A stretch of DNA of 64,000 nt, from contig NZ_BMQJ01000011.1 in assembly GCF_014648055.1 (NCBI RefSeq), forward strand, positions 91,916-155,915, in the 5' to 3' direction. Both the position numbers and the translations under genes were made by a program. Source of the stretch: Streptosporangium pseudovulgare. Its GTDB lineage: Bacteria; Actinomycetota; Actinomycetes; Streptosporangiales; Streptosporangiaceae. The notes under the pieces are model-generated. The model saw nothing but the letters and a program-made list of their open reading frames with translations, was not told where the DNA came from and did not search any database. Shown one piece after another: positions 53,491-60,993 of the stretch (position 1 is its first letter; each line of letters opens with the position of its first letter).

Positions 53491-53640
53491 TCAGACCAGG
53501 CGCCAGACGTGGAAGGCCGGGCCGTCGGCGGGCAGGGTGACGGGTCTCCGGACCGCCGCGCGGTCACGGCCCGTCCATGTTCCGTCCGGCGTCGCGGTCA
53601 CGACCGGCGGCGGCGAGCCGGGCGCGGTGGCCGCGCCCGG
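53491..53640 (-). pseudogene. Possible 3' remnant of an unidentified gene
   Basis: On the minus strand a frame ending at TGA 53491-53493 reads PPPVVTATPDGTW, then TGRDRAAVRRPVTLPADG and PAFHVWRLV. It looks like the natural C-terminal end of a soluble enzyme with normal codon bias, yet no start or upstream part exists: the frame runs into the HxlR gene on the same strand. I do not recognise the family. A gene truncated when the HxlR/monooxygenase pair arrived is one explanation; chance is another. Confidence 0.3.
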
Positions 53641-53641
53641 G

Positions 53642-53977
53642 TCAGGGCCGCTCGCGGACGAACATCCCGGTCCATCGGCAGGCGACCGCGATGGGTTCGA
53701 GCAACGTGCGGCCGAGCGGGGTCAGCGCGTACTCGACTCGCGGCGGATGCTCGTCGTAGGCGGTGCGGGCGATCAGACCGTCGCGCGCCATCGCGCGCAG
53801 CGACTCGGTGAGCACCTTGGGCGTGATGCCGAGCAGGACGGCCTCCAGCTCGGAGAACCTCCGCGGGGCGTCCGCCAGGCAGACCACGATCTTCGCCGTC
53901 CACTTGCCGCCGATCCTGATCGGCGGCGGGATCGGCGCGCACCCGGCGAACATGCCGGGATCCAGCTGCTGCGTCAC
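53642..53977 (-). CDS. HxlR family transcriptional regulator
   Basis: A 111-aa winged-helix protein. IGGKWTAKIVVCLADAPRRFSELEAVLLGITPKVLTESLRAMARDGLIARTAYDEHPPRVEYALTPLGRTLLEPI covers the HTH and wing. A Cys near the N-terminus (GMFAGCAPI) occupies the position of the redox- or electrophile-sensing Cys of HypR/YodB-type members. GTG start at 53977. It is divergent from the FAD monooxygenase gene with an inverted repeat between, so it probably represses that gene. Confidence 0.92.
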   Translation of the reverse strand: MTQQLDPGMFAGCAPIPPPIRIGGKWTAKIVVCLADAPRRFSELEAVLLGITPKVLTESLRAMARDGLIARTAYDEHPPRVEYALTPLGRTLLEPIAVACRWTGMFVRERP

Positions 53978-54001
53978 GTCCCTATCGTTGCAGTAAGGGA
54001 C
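53978..54001. promoter_or_regulatory. Inverted repeat, probable HxlR operator
   Basis: GTCCCT (53978-53983) and AGGGAC (53996-54001) are complementary arms 12 bp apart. The site directly abuts the HxlR start and lies 24 bp before the monooxygenase start, in a spacer of only 47 bp. Confidence 0.5.
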
Positions 54002-54024
54002 ACCCCGCGGGCTACCGTCCCGGC

Positions 54025-55425
54025 ATGGACGTCGATGTGATCGTTGTCGGGGCCGGCCCCACCGGCCTCATGCTCGCCGCCGAGCTCGGCCTGGCCGGGG
54101 TGTCCGCGGTCGTGGTGGAACGGCTCGCCGCGCGCGGCGGCCAGTCCAAGGCTCTCGGCCTGCAGCCGCGTACCGCCGAGGTGCTCGAACTGCGCGGCCT
54201 GCTCGGCCCGCTCCTGGACCGGGCGGTCCAGCTGGTGCCCGGCGGCCACTTCGCCGGGCTGCGGCTGGACTTCGGCGCCTGGGACACCCCGCACCCCCAC
54301 ATGGTCGGCGTCCCGCAGGCGCGGGTCGAGGCGCTGCTTGAGGCCAGGGCCGCGGAGCTGGGGGTCAGGGTGCTGCGCGGGCACGAGCTGACCGCGCTCG
54401 CGCAGGACGATGACGGCGTCACCGCCACCGCCGGTCCGGTACGGCTGCGCGGCCGCCATCTCGTGGGCTGCGACGGCGGGCGGAGCGCGGTGCGGGAGCT
54501 GCTGGGGATCCCCTTCCCCGGCCTGGACGGGCGGTTGCGCATGGCGGTGGCGGACATCACCCTCACCGGACCCGCTCCCACCTCGTGGAGCCTGCCGGTC
54601 ATGACCCCCTCCGCCGCTGGGAAGGGCTACCTGGCGCCGCTCGGCGACGGCGTGCACCGCTTCCTCTTCTACGGCCCCGAGCAGCAGGACCTCCCCCGGG
54701 ACGCGCCGGTCACCCCCGAGGAGGTGAGCAGGGCGCTGGCCGTCTCGTTCGGGCCGGGGGTGCGGCTCACCGGGATCCGGTGGGCCTCCCGCTTCACCGA
54801 CGCCTCACGGCAGGTCACGCGGTACCGGCACGGCCGGGTGCTGCTCGCCGGGGACGCCGCGCACATCCACTCGCCGATGGGCGGGCAGGGGCTCAACCTC
54901 GGCCTGCAGGACGCCTTCAACCTGGGCTGGAAGCTGGCCGCGGAGGTCGGCGGCCGGGCCGCCGACGGATTGCTCGACACCTACCACGCCGAGCGGCACC
55001 CGGTGGCGGCGCGGGTGCTGGCCAACACCCGCGCCCAGGCCGTGCTGCTGGTGCCGGACGAGGAGAACCTCGCCCTGCGCGGCATCATCGAGGAGCTGCT
55101 GCGGGTGCCGGAGGCCAACAAGGTCGTCGCCGGCATGATCTCCGGGCTGGACATCCGCTACCCCCTGCCGGGGGAGCCGCATCCGCTGCTCGGGCGGCCG
55201 CTGCCCGGCCTCGAACTGCGCGACGGCCGTGCCGTGCTCCTCACCGCCACGAACCGGCTGCGCGCCGCCGCGGCCCCCTGGTCGGCCCGGGTGAACCACA
55301 CGCCGACCACCCGTGATCTCGGCGCCGAGGCGGTGCTGGTGCGCCCCGACGGCTACGTCTGCTGGACGGGGTCGGACGCCGGGTCCCTGACCGGCGCCCT
55401 GTCCCGGTGGGTGGGTCGCCCGTGA
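54025..55425 (+). CDS. FAD-dependent aromatic-type monooxygenase
   Basis: A 466-aa class A flavin monooxygenase (PHBH fold). The FAD-binding GxGxxG is DVIVVGAGPTGLMLAAELGLAG; the DG motif is GRHLVGCDGGRSAVRELLG; the second FAD motif is RVLLAGDAAHIHSPMGGQGLNLGLQDAFNLGWKLA. A shortened thioredoxin-like C-terminal region follows. Relatives hydroxylate phenols, polyketides, tetracycline or rifamycin. No polyketide genes are nearby, so detoxification under HxlR control is the likelier role. Confidence 0.92.
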   Translation: MDVDVIVVGAGPTGLMLAAELGLAGVSAVVVERLAARGGQSKALGLQPRTAEVLELRGLLGPLLDRAVQLVPGGHFAGLRLDFGAWDTPHPHMVGVPQARVEALLEARAAELGVRVLRGHELTALAQDDDGVTATAGPVRLRGRHLVGCDGGRSAVRELLGIPFPGLDGRLRMAVADITLTGPAPTSWSLPVMTPSAAGKGYLAPLGDGVHRFLFYGPEQQDLPRDAPVTPEEVSRALAVSFGPGVRLTGIRWASRFTDASRQVTRYRHGRVLLAGDAAHIHSPMGGQGLNLGLQDAFNLGWKLAAEVGGRAADGLLDTYHAERHPVAARVLANTRAQAVLLVPDEENLALRGIIEELLRVPEANKVVAGMISGLDIRYPLPGEPHPLLGRPLPGLELRDGRAVLLTATNRLRAAAAPWSARVNHTPTTRDLGAEAVLVRPDGYVCWTGSDAGSLTGALSRWVGRP

Positions 55426-55467
55426 CGCTCGGGCCGCGGCGCGCCGTACGGCCGGAGCAGGATGAAC

Positions 55468-55553
55468 GGGGTCGGCGGGGCGGGGCGGGGCCGGGTGGAC
55501 GGGGTCGGCGGGCGGGGTGGGCGGGAAACGCAAAGGCGGGGATCGGGGCGGGT
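55468..55553 (+). other. G-rich tract with G-quadruplex potential
   Basis: About twelve runs of three or four G, separated by 1-4 bases, lie in 86 bp of the plus strand, upstream of the phosphoribosyltransferase gene. A less GC-rich stretch with promoter character (TTGTCA, then CATATTCG) follows at about 55590-55612. Confidence 0.6.
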
Positions 55554-55654
55554 AAAACCCGGGCCACGTCCGCCGCATTCCGAACTCATTTGTCATGGTT
55601 TGGGCATATTCGTTACGGAGCAGGGCGGACTACGCCGATCAGGGGGTGGCGGCC

Positions 55655-56344
55655 GTGTCAGATGACCTGTTCACCGAACCGGACGACATGTTCCAAGACC
55701 GGCGGGAGGCCGGCCGGGTCCTCGCGCGCCTCCTGGAGCACTACCGCGGCAGACCCGACGTCGTCGTGCTGGGGCTGCCGCGCGGCGGCGTCCCGGTGGC
55801 GTACGAGATCGCCACGGCCCTCGGCGCCCCGCTGGACGTTTTCCTGGTGCGCAAGCTGGGCGTCCCGGGCCGCGAGGAGCTCGCCATGGGCGCCATCGCC
55901 AGCGGCGGCGCCATCGTGCTCAACGAGGACATCATCGGGCGGCTGGGGATCTCGCAGTGGGCCATCCGGGCCGCGGCCGACCGGGAGGGTCAGGAGCTGA
56001 TCCGGCGGGAGGAGACGTACCGGCAGGGGCGGCCCGCGCTGGACCTCGACGGCAAGACCGTCATCGTCGTGGACGACGGCCTGGCCACGGGGGCGAGCAT
56101 GCGCGCCGCCCTCCAGGCGCTCCGCCGTCACCGGCCGTCCCGGACCGTCGTCGCCGTCCCGACCGCGCCCGAGTCGGCCTACCGCGACTTCGCCCGCCTG
56201 ACCGACGAACTGGTGTGCGCCGTCACGCCCCCGTACTTCTTCGCCGTCGGGCAGTCCTACCGGGACTTCACCCAGACGACGGACGAGGAGGTGCGGAGCC
56301 TCCTGCGCTCGGCGATCCGGTCCCGGCCGGCGACGGCCAGCTAG
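55655..56344 (+). CDS. Phosphoribosyltransferase family protein
   Basis: A 229-aa PRTase-fold protein. The PRPP-binding loop is [22 protein letters not shown]; other type I PRTase strings are [35 protein letters not shown]. Substrate specificity is not apparent. It starts at GTG 55655 (GGGGGTGG upstream) or ATG 55688, which reads [16 protein letters not shown] like many relatives. A dienelactone-hydrolase-like gene follows after 56 bp; in Mycobacterium tuberculosis the two domains are fused in one protein (Rv0571c), so a joint function is likely. Confidence 0.88.
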   Translation: MSDDLFTEPDDMFQDRREAGRVLARLLEHYRGRPDVVVLGLPRGGVPVAYEIATALGAPLDVFLVRKLGVPGREELAMGAIASGGAIVLNEDIIGRLGISQWAIRAAADREGQELIRREETYRQGRPALDLDGKTVIVVDDGLATGASMRAALQALRRHRPSRTVVAVPTAPESAYRDFARLTDELVCAVTPPYFFAVGQSYRDFTQTTDEEVRSLLRSAIRSRPATAS

Positions 56345-56400
56345 TCCGCGCCGGCGGAAGTCCGCGGGCGCGGCGCCTTGCAGGGTGGAGGGGGTGCATC

Positions 56401-57090
56401 GTGAACGCCGTCCGGATGAACCTTGAACGCCTGGAGATCCCGGCCGCCGACGTCGTGCTGGAGGCCGACGTCGCGGTGCCGCACCCGGCGCACGGCATGG
56501 TGCTGTTCGCGCACGGCAGCGGCAGCAGCCGCCACAGCCCGCGCAACCGCTACGTGGCGGGCGAACTGCAAAGAGCCGGTCTGGCGACGGTCCTCGCCGA
56601 CCTCCTCACGCCGCAGGAGGAGCGGATCGACCTGGGAACCGGCGAGTTCCGCTTCGACATCGGGCGGCTCGCCGTACGGCTGGCCGGCCTGACCGGCTGG
56701 CTGGCCCGGCACCAGCCCACCGCCGGCCTCGATATCGGCCTCTTCGGCGCCAGCACGGGCGCGGCCGCCGCGCTCGTCGCCGCCGCCGCACGGCCCGCGG
56801 TGAAGGCGGTCGTCTCCCGCGGCGGGCGGCCGGACCTGGCCGGCGACGCGCTGCGGTCGGTCCGCCAGCCCACCCTGCTCATCGTCGGGGAGCGCGACCC
56901 CATCGTCGCCAGACTCAACCAGGAGGCGATGGAGCTGCTGCCGGGCGAGACACGGCTGGAGATCGTGCCGGGGGCCACGCACCTGTTCGAGGAGCCCGGC
57001 GCGCTGGAGCAGGTGGCCTCCCTGGCCCGGGAGTGGTTCCTGCGCCACCTGCCGCGGGAGCGGAGCTCGCAGGACGACGCGCCGGAGTGA
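56401..57090 (+). CDS. Alpha/beta hydrolase (dienelactone-hydrolase-like)
   Basis: A 229-aa alpha/beta hydrolase. The nucleophile elbow is IGLFGASTGAAAAL (Ser in GASTG), the acid is in LLIVGERDPIVARLN, and the His is in VPGATHLFEEPGALEQV; the oxyanion strand is GMVLFAHGSGSSRHSPRNRYVA. GGAGG precedes the GTG start; ATG 56416 is an alternative. It probably acts with the phosphoribosyltransferase encoded 56 bp upstream. The substrate is unknown. Confidence 0.88.
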   Translation: MNAVRMNLERLEIPAADVVLEADVAVPHPAHGMVLFAHGSGSSRHSPRNRYVAGELQRAGLATVLADLLTPQEERIDLGTGEFRFDIGRLAVRLAGLTGWLARHQPTAGLDIGLFGASTGAAAALVAAAARPAVKAVVSRGGRPDLAGDALRSVRQPTLLIVGERDPIVARLNQEAMELLPGETRLEIVPGATHLFEEPGALEQVASLAREWFLRHLPRERSSQDDAPE

Positions 57091-57338
57091 CCGTGCGCGG
57101 TCCGGGGTCCGCGCCGGAAGCACCGGGCCGCCCAGGGGCCGCGTCCTGCGGTCGTGCCCGGGGCGGCGGTTGAGAGCGCCGGAACCCGCGTGGATGCCAA
57201 GATCCGACAGTCCGCCGTAATTCATCACTCTCTGTCAGTGATTAGTAACTTAAAGTGATCGAAATAGCGGTTGGTTCTGCACTCGCGCGGCTATGAGAGG
57301 TGGTGACGAATTGGTCGTTGACTACGGGGGGACCCACG

Positions 57339-57524
57339 ATGACGAACTTCGACCAGATCAAGGGCAAGGCCAGGGAGAACGCCGGTGAGGCGGTGAACGA
57401 CGACGAGATGGCCGAGCGGGGCCGCGCGGAGCACGCCAAGGGCAAGGCCAAGGAGGCCGCCGGCAAGGCCAAGGACAAGGCCAAGAAGGCCGCGGACGAC
57501 GCGCGCGGCAGGTTCGCCGAATAG
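57339..57524 (+). CDS. CsbD family stress protein (second copy)
   Basis: A 61-aa protein (MTNFDQIKGKARENAGEAVNDDEMAERGRAEHAKGKAK, then Lys/Ala-rich KEAAGKAKDKAKKAADD), a CsbD-type helical charged peptide with Lys/Ala repeats in the second half. GGGGGGA lies before the ATG. The ~100 bp upstream are unusually AT-rich (TTAGTAACTTAAAGTGATCG), fitting a strong stress promoter. A perfect hairpin follows at 57560. Confidence 0.9.
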   Translation: MTNFDQIKGKARENAGEAVNDDEMAERGRAEHAKGKAKEAAGKAKDKAKKAADDARGRFAE

Positions 57525-57559
57525 TCCGGGCCTTCCTGCGACCGCGGTTTCCGATCATC

Positions 57560-57596
57560 GGCGCCGCGGGCGGCGATGAACGCCGCCCGCGGCGCC
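57560..57596 (+). terminator. Terminator after second csbD gene
   Basis: Arms 57560-57575 (GGCGCCGCGGGCGGCG) and 57581-57596 are exact complements around ATGAA. The rest of the 325-bp spacer up to the neuAB fusion holds only short CCTCACGG and CGGCTTC(C/G) repetitions and the promoter of the fusion gene; no gene was seen. Confidence 0.9.
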
Positions 57597-57849
57597 CGCG
57601 CGTCACGGCGGCCGCGGGCCGGGCGTCCGGCGCCTCCGAGGCTTCCCGGCCTCACGGCCTCACGGCTTCCCGATCCCGCGGCTTCGCGGCTCCGGGAGCT
57701 CCGCGATCACCCCCGCGCCGGGCGTCCGGAAAGTTAAGGCGGGTGACCCTGGGCGTTCAGCTCGGGCACCCCTGAACGGCCACCCTCGTGGCTAGGTTCG
57801 GCGAGCACCCCGATTCAAGGGCGTTCGTCCCGTGTCACGAGGAGTCACC

Positions 57850-59913
57850 TTGCGAGTCCTGGCCGTTGTGCCCGCCCGTGGCGGTTCCGTGGGCGTGCCG
57901 CTGAAGAACCTGGCCGCGGTGGGCGGCACCCCGCTGGTCGCCCGCGCGGTGCGGGCCTGCGCGCGGGCCGAGCTGATCGACGAGGTCGTGGTCAGCACCG
58001 ACCACGCGGAGATCGCCCGGGTGGCCCGCGAGTCCGGGGCGGAGGTGGTCGAGCGGCCGGAGGAGCTGAGCGGGGCCACCGCCTCCAGCGAGTCGGCGGT
58101 TCTGCACGTGCTCGACCGGCTTCCCGAGAGCCCGGAGGTGGTCGTGCTGGTCCAGTGCACCAGCGCGTTCATCGACCCGGCCGACCTCGACGCCGCCGTC
58201 ACCAGGATCCTGGACGGCGGCGCGGACGTGGTGTTCTCCGGCGTGGAGACGCACGAGTTCCTGTGGGACGCCGCCGGCGCGGGCGTCAACCACGACCCGT
58301 CCTTCCGCCCGCGCCGGCAGGACCGCGAGCCGCACTTCCGCGAGACCGGCGCGTTCTACGCGATGCGCGCCGACGGCCTGCGCGAGCACGGACACCGCTT
58401 CTTCGGCCGGGTCGCCGTGCAGCCCGTGCCGTCGCGGCACGCCGTCGAGGTCGACTCCCCCGAGGACCTGGAGATCGTCCGGGCGCTGGCGCCGTTCGTG
58501 GACCGGCCCGAACCCCTCGACGTGGACGCCGTGATCACCGACTTCGACGGCGTGCACACCGACGACCGCGCCTACGTCGACCAGGACGGCCGCGAGATGG
58601 TCGCGGTCAGCCGCTCCGACGGCATGGGGGTGGCGCTGCTGCGCGGATCCGGCGTCAAGCTGCTGATCATGTCCACCGAGCGGAACCCGGTGGTCACCGC
58701 CCGCGCCCGCAAGCTCGACGTGCCGGTCCTGCAGGGGCTGACCGACAAGCGGACCGTGCTGCGCGACTGGCTGGCCATCGAGGGACTGGACCCGGCCCGC
58801 GTCGCCTACGTCGGCAACGACGTCAACGACCTGGGCCCGATGAGCGAGGTCGGCTGGCCCGTCACCGTGCCCGACGCCCACCCCCGGGTCCGCGCCGCAG
58901 CCCGGGTGGTGCTCACCAGGCCCGGCGGGGCGGGGGCCGTACGGGAACTGTGCGACCGGATCCTCGCCGCACGCCCGGAAACCGGGGCGGCGCCCGCATC
59001 CGTGCCCGTTCCCCGCGCCGAACCGAGGGTGGCCCCGGCCACCAGGCCGGTGCGGATCGGCGACACGCCGGTCGGCGCGGGCCTGCCGGTCTACGTGATC
59101 GGCGAGATCGGGATCAACCACAACGGCGACCTCGACATCGCGCGCAGGCTCATCGACGTGGCGGCCGAGGCGGGCTGCCAGGCCGTCAAGTTCCAGAAGC
59201 GCACCCCGGAGATCTGCGTGCCGCCGGAGCAGCGCGACCAGATCCGGCAGACGCCGTGGGGCGAGATGACCTACCTGGAGTACAAGCTCAGGACCGAGTT
59301 CGGCCGGGACGAGTACACCGCGATCGCCGAGCACTGCCGCGAGCGGGGCGTCCACTGGTTCGCCTCGCCGTGGGACGTGCCGTCGGTGGAGTTCCTGGAG
59401 TCCATGGACGTGGTCACGCACAAGGTCGCCTCGGCGAGCGTGACGGATCTGGAGCTGCTGCGCGCCCTCGCCGCCACCGGCAAGCCGATCATCCTGTCCA
59501 CCGGCATGTCCACGCTGGAGGAGATCGACCGGGCGGTGGAGATCCTCGGCACCTCCAGGCTCGTGCTGATGCACGCCACATCCACCTACCCCCTCCCCCC
59601 GGAGGAGGCCAACCTCCGCACGATCCACACCCTCCAGGAGCGGTACGGCGTGCCGGTCGGCTACTCCGGCCACGAGCGCGGCCTGCAGATCTCCCTCGCC
59701 GCGGTGACCCTCGGGGCGGTGGCCGTGGAACGGCACATCACACTCGACCGCACGATGTGGGGCTCCGACCACGCCGCCTCGCTGGAACCCGCCGGACTGG
59801 AGCACCTGGTCCGCGACATCCGCGTCATCGAGAGCGCACTGGGCGACGGCGTCAAGCGGATCTTCCCCGGCGAGGAGGGGCCGAAGGCCCGCCTGCGGCG
59901 CGTCACTGTGTAG
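57850..59913 (+). CDS. Fusion: CMP-nonulosonate cytidylyltransferase (NeuA) - HAD phosphatase - NeuB synthase
   Basis: A 687-aa three-domain enzyme. Residues 1-225 are a NeuA-type cytidylyltransferase (VLAVVPARGGSVGVPLKNL; VQCTSAFIDPADLD; RETGAFYAM). Residues ~228-390 are a KdsC/HAD phosphatase with nucleophile Asp231 (ITDFDGVHTDD) and GNDVNDLGPM. Residues ~400-687 are a NeuB-type synthase (YVIGEIGINHNGDLDIARRLI; AVKFQKRTPEI; VGYSGHERGLQISLAAV). The NeuB part stops after IFPGEEGPKARLRRV, without the usual ~60-aa SAF (antifreeze-like) domain. Together the domains make, dephosphorylate and activate a nonulosonic acid. TTG 57850 is preferred (GAGGAG upstream); GTG 57832 would add six residues. 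Confidence 0.93.
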   Translation: MRVLAVVPARGGSVGVPLKNLAAVGGTPLVARAVRACARAELIDEVVVSTDHAEIARVARESGAEVVERPEELSGATASSESAVLHVLDRLPESPEVVVLVQCTSAFIDPADLDAAVTRILDGGADVVFSGVETHEFLWDAAGAGVNHDPSFRPRRQDREPHFRETGAFYAMRADGLREHGHRFFGRVAVQPVPSRHAVEVDSPEDLEIVRALAPFVDRPEPLDVDAVITDFDGVHTDDRAYVDQDGREMVAVSRSDGMGVALLRGSGVKLLIMSTERNPVVTARARKLDVPVLQGLTDKRTVLRDWLAIEGLDPARVAYVGNDVNDLGPMSEVGWPVTVPDAHPRVRAAARVVLTRPGGAGAVRELCDRILAARPETGAAPASVPVPRAEPRVAPATRPVRIGDTPVGAGLPVYVIGEIGINHNGDLDIARRLIDVAAEAGCQAVKFQKRTPEICVPPEQRDQIRQTPWGEMTYLEYKLRTEFGRDEYTAIAEHCRERGVHWFASPWDVPSVEFLESMDVVTHKVASASVTDLELLRALAATGKPIILSTGMSTLEEIDRAVEILGTSRLVLMHATSTYPLPPEEANLRTIHTLQERYGVPVGYSGHERGLQISLAAVTLGAVAVERHITLDRTMWGSDHAASLEPAGLEHLVRDIRVIESALGDGVKRIFPGEEGPKARLRRVTV

Positions 59914-60021
59914 ATGGCGACGCTGCGCGTCGCGGCTCGGGGGCTCAAACCCGGCGCCTTCCCTCGTCACTCCGTCGCTCCGCTCCTCCGCTCCTCAGTC
60001 CAGACACCGGCGCCCCCTCGC
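59914..60021 (-). repeat. Structured ~108-bp repeat, inverted copy
   Basis: Read on the minus strand this segment aligns over its whole length with the tandem copies at the right end of the window (63876-63983). Conserved blocks are GCGAGGGGGC, CCGGTGTCTGGACTGAGGAG, GACGAGGGAAG, GAGCCCCCGAGCCGCGAC and the terminal hairpin. It begins directly after the stop codon of the neuAB fusion. The hairpin at 59917-59933 is GCGACGC/GCGTCGC. See findings. Confidence 0.9.
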
Positions 60022-60048
60022 GGGTGGGTGTGATCTTGAAAGGGAACC

Positions 60049-60993
60049 TTGATCAGGTTGTCGGTTGTCGTGCCGGTGCGGGACGTCGAGACGTACGTGG
60101 CCGACGCGCTGGCGTCCCTCGCACGGAACGCGCGGCGGGACTTCGAGTTCATCGTGGTGGACGACGGTTCGGTGGACCGGACCGGGCAGATCATCGAGGA
60201 CTTCCGCGACGAGCTGCCCGGGCTGGTCGTGCTGCGCAACGAGACGCCCGTGGGGCTGGCCGACGCCCGCAACCAGGGGGTGTCGCTGGCCTCCGGCCGT
60301 TATCTGACCTTCATGGACGGTGACGACTGGCTCGCCCCGGGCTATCTGGCCGATCTGGTGGCGGCGATCGAGCAGCTCGGCTGCGACTTCGTCCGGGTGG
60401 ACCACGTTCAGGCCGAGGGGCGTCGGAGGGTGATCCACCGGGCTCCGCCCGCCGTTCGCGGGGTGGTGCTGAAGCCGCGCGAGCACATCCTGCCCCTGTC
60501 GTCGCGGACCATGGTGGACTATCCCTACGCCTGGGCCGGGATCTATCGCCGTGACCTGGGCGGGCTGCTGACCTTCCCCGGTCATCTGCACACCGCCGAG
60601 GACCGGCCGTGGATCTGGCGGCTGCACCGGCGGGCCGCGTCCTTCGCGGTGGTGTCGCTGGCCGGGGTCTTCTACCGCCGGATGGTGGCGGGTTCACTGA
60701 CCCAGGTCGGGGATGCCCGGCAGCTGCACTTCTTCGACGCGTTCGACCTGGTCTTCGCCGACCTGGAGAGGGACGCGGAGGAGGAGTTCGCCGCCAAGGC
60801 CGCCCGTACCTTCTGCGCGCTGCTGGTCCACCATCTGGAGCTGGGCGACCGCTTCTCGCCGGAGCTGCGCGCCCGCTTCGAGGCGCGCGGCGCCCAGGCC
60901 CTGCGGCGGCTGCCCGCCGGCCTGCTGGCCGAGGCCGGGAGCCTGGGACCGGAGCGCGACGCGGTCCTGCGGAAGCTGCTGGAGGAGCGATGA
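60049..60993 (+). CDS. Family 2 glycosyltransferase
   Basis: A 314-aa GT-A fold protein. LSVVVPVRDVETYVADALASL begins the nucleotide-binding fold; FEFIVVDDGSVDRTGQIIEDF carries the DD motif; YLTFMDGDDWLAPGYLADLV carries the DxD metal motif; AEDRPWIWRLHRR supplies the catalytic base region (ED). The C-terminal ~100 residues are helical. There are no membrane helices. TTG start at 60049 with AAAGGGAA upstream. The stop overlaps the polysialyltransferase-family start (ATGA), so the two are coupled and probably build the same polymer. Confidence 0.92.
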   Translation: MIRLSVVVPVRDVETYVADALASLARNARRDFEFIVVDDGSVDRTGQIIEDFRDELPGLVVLRNETPVGLADARNQGVSLASGRYLTFMDGDDWLAPGYLADLVAAIEQLGCDFVRVDHVQAEGRRRVIHRAPPAVRGVVLKPREHILPLSSRTMVDYPYAWAGIYRRDLGGLLTFPGHLHTAEDRPWIWRLHRRAASFAVVSLAGVFYRRMVAGSLTQVGDARQLHFFDAFDLVFADLERDAEEEFAAKAARTFCALLVHHLELGDRFSPELRARFEARGAQALRRLPAGLLAEAGSLGPERDAVLRKLLEER

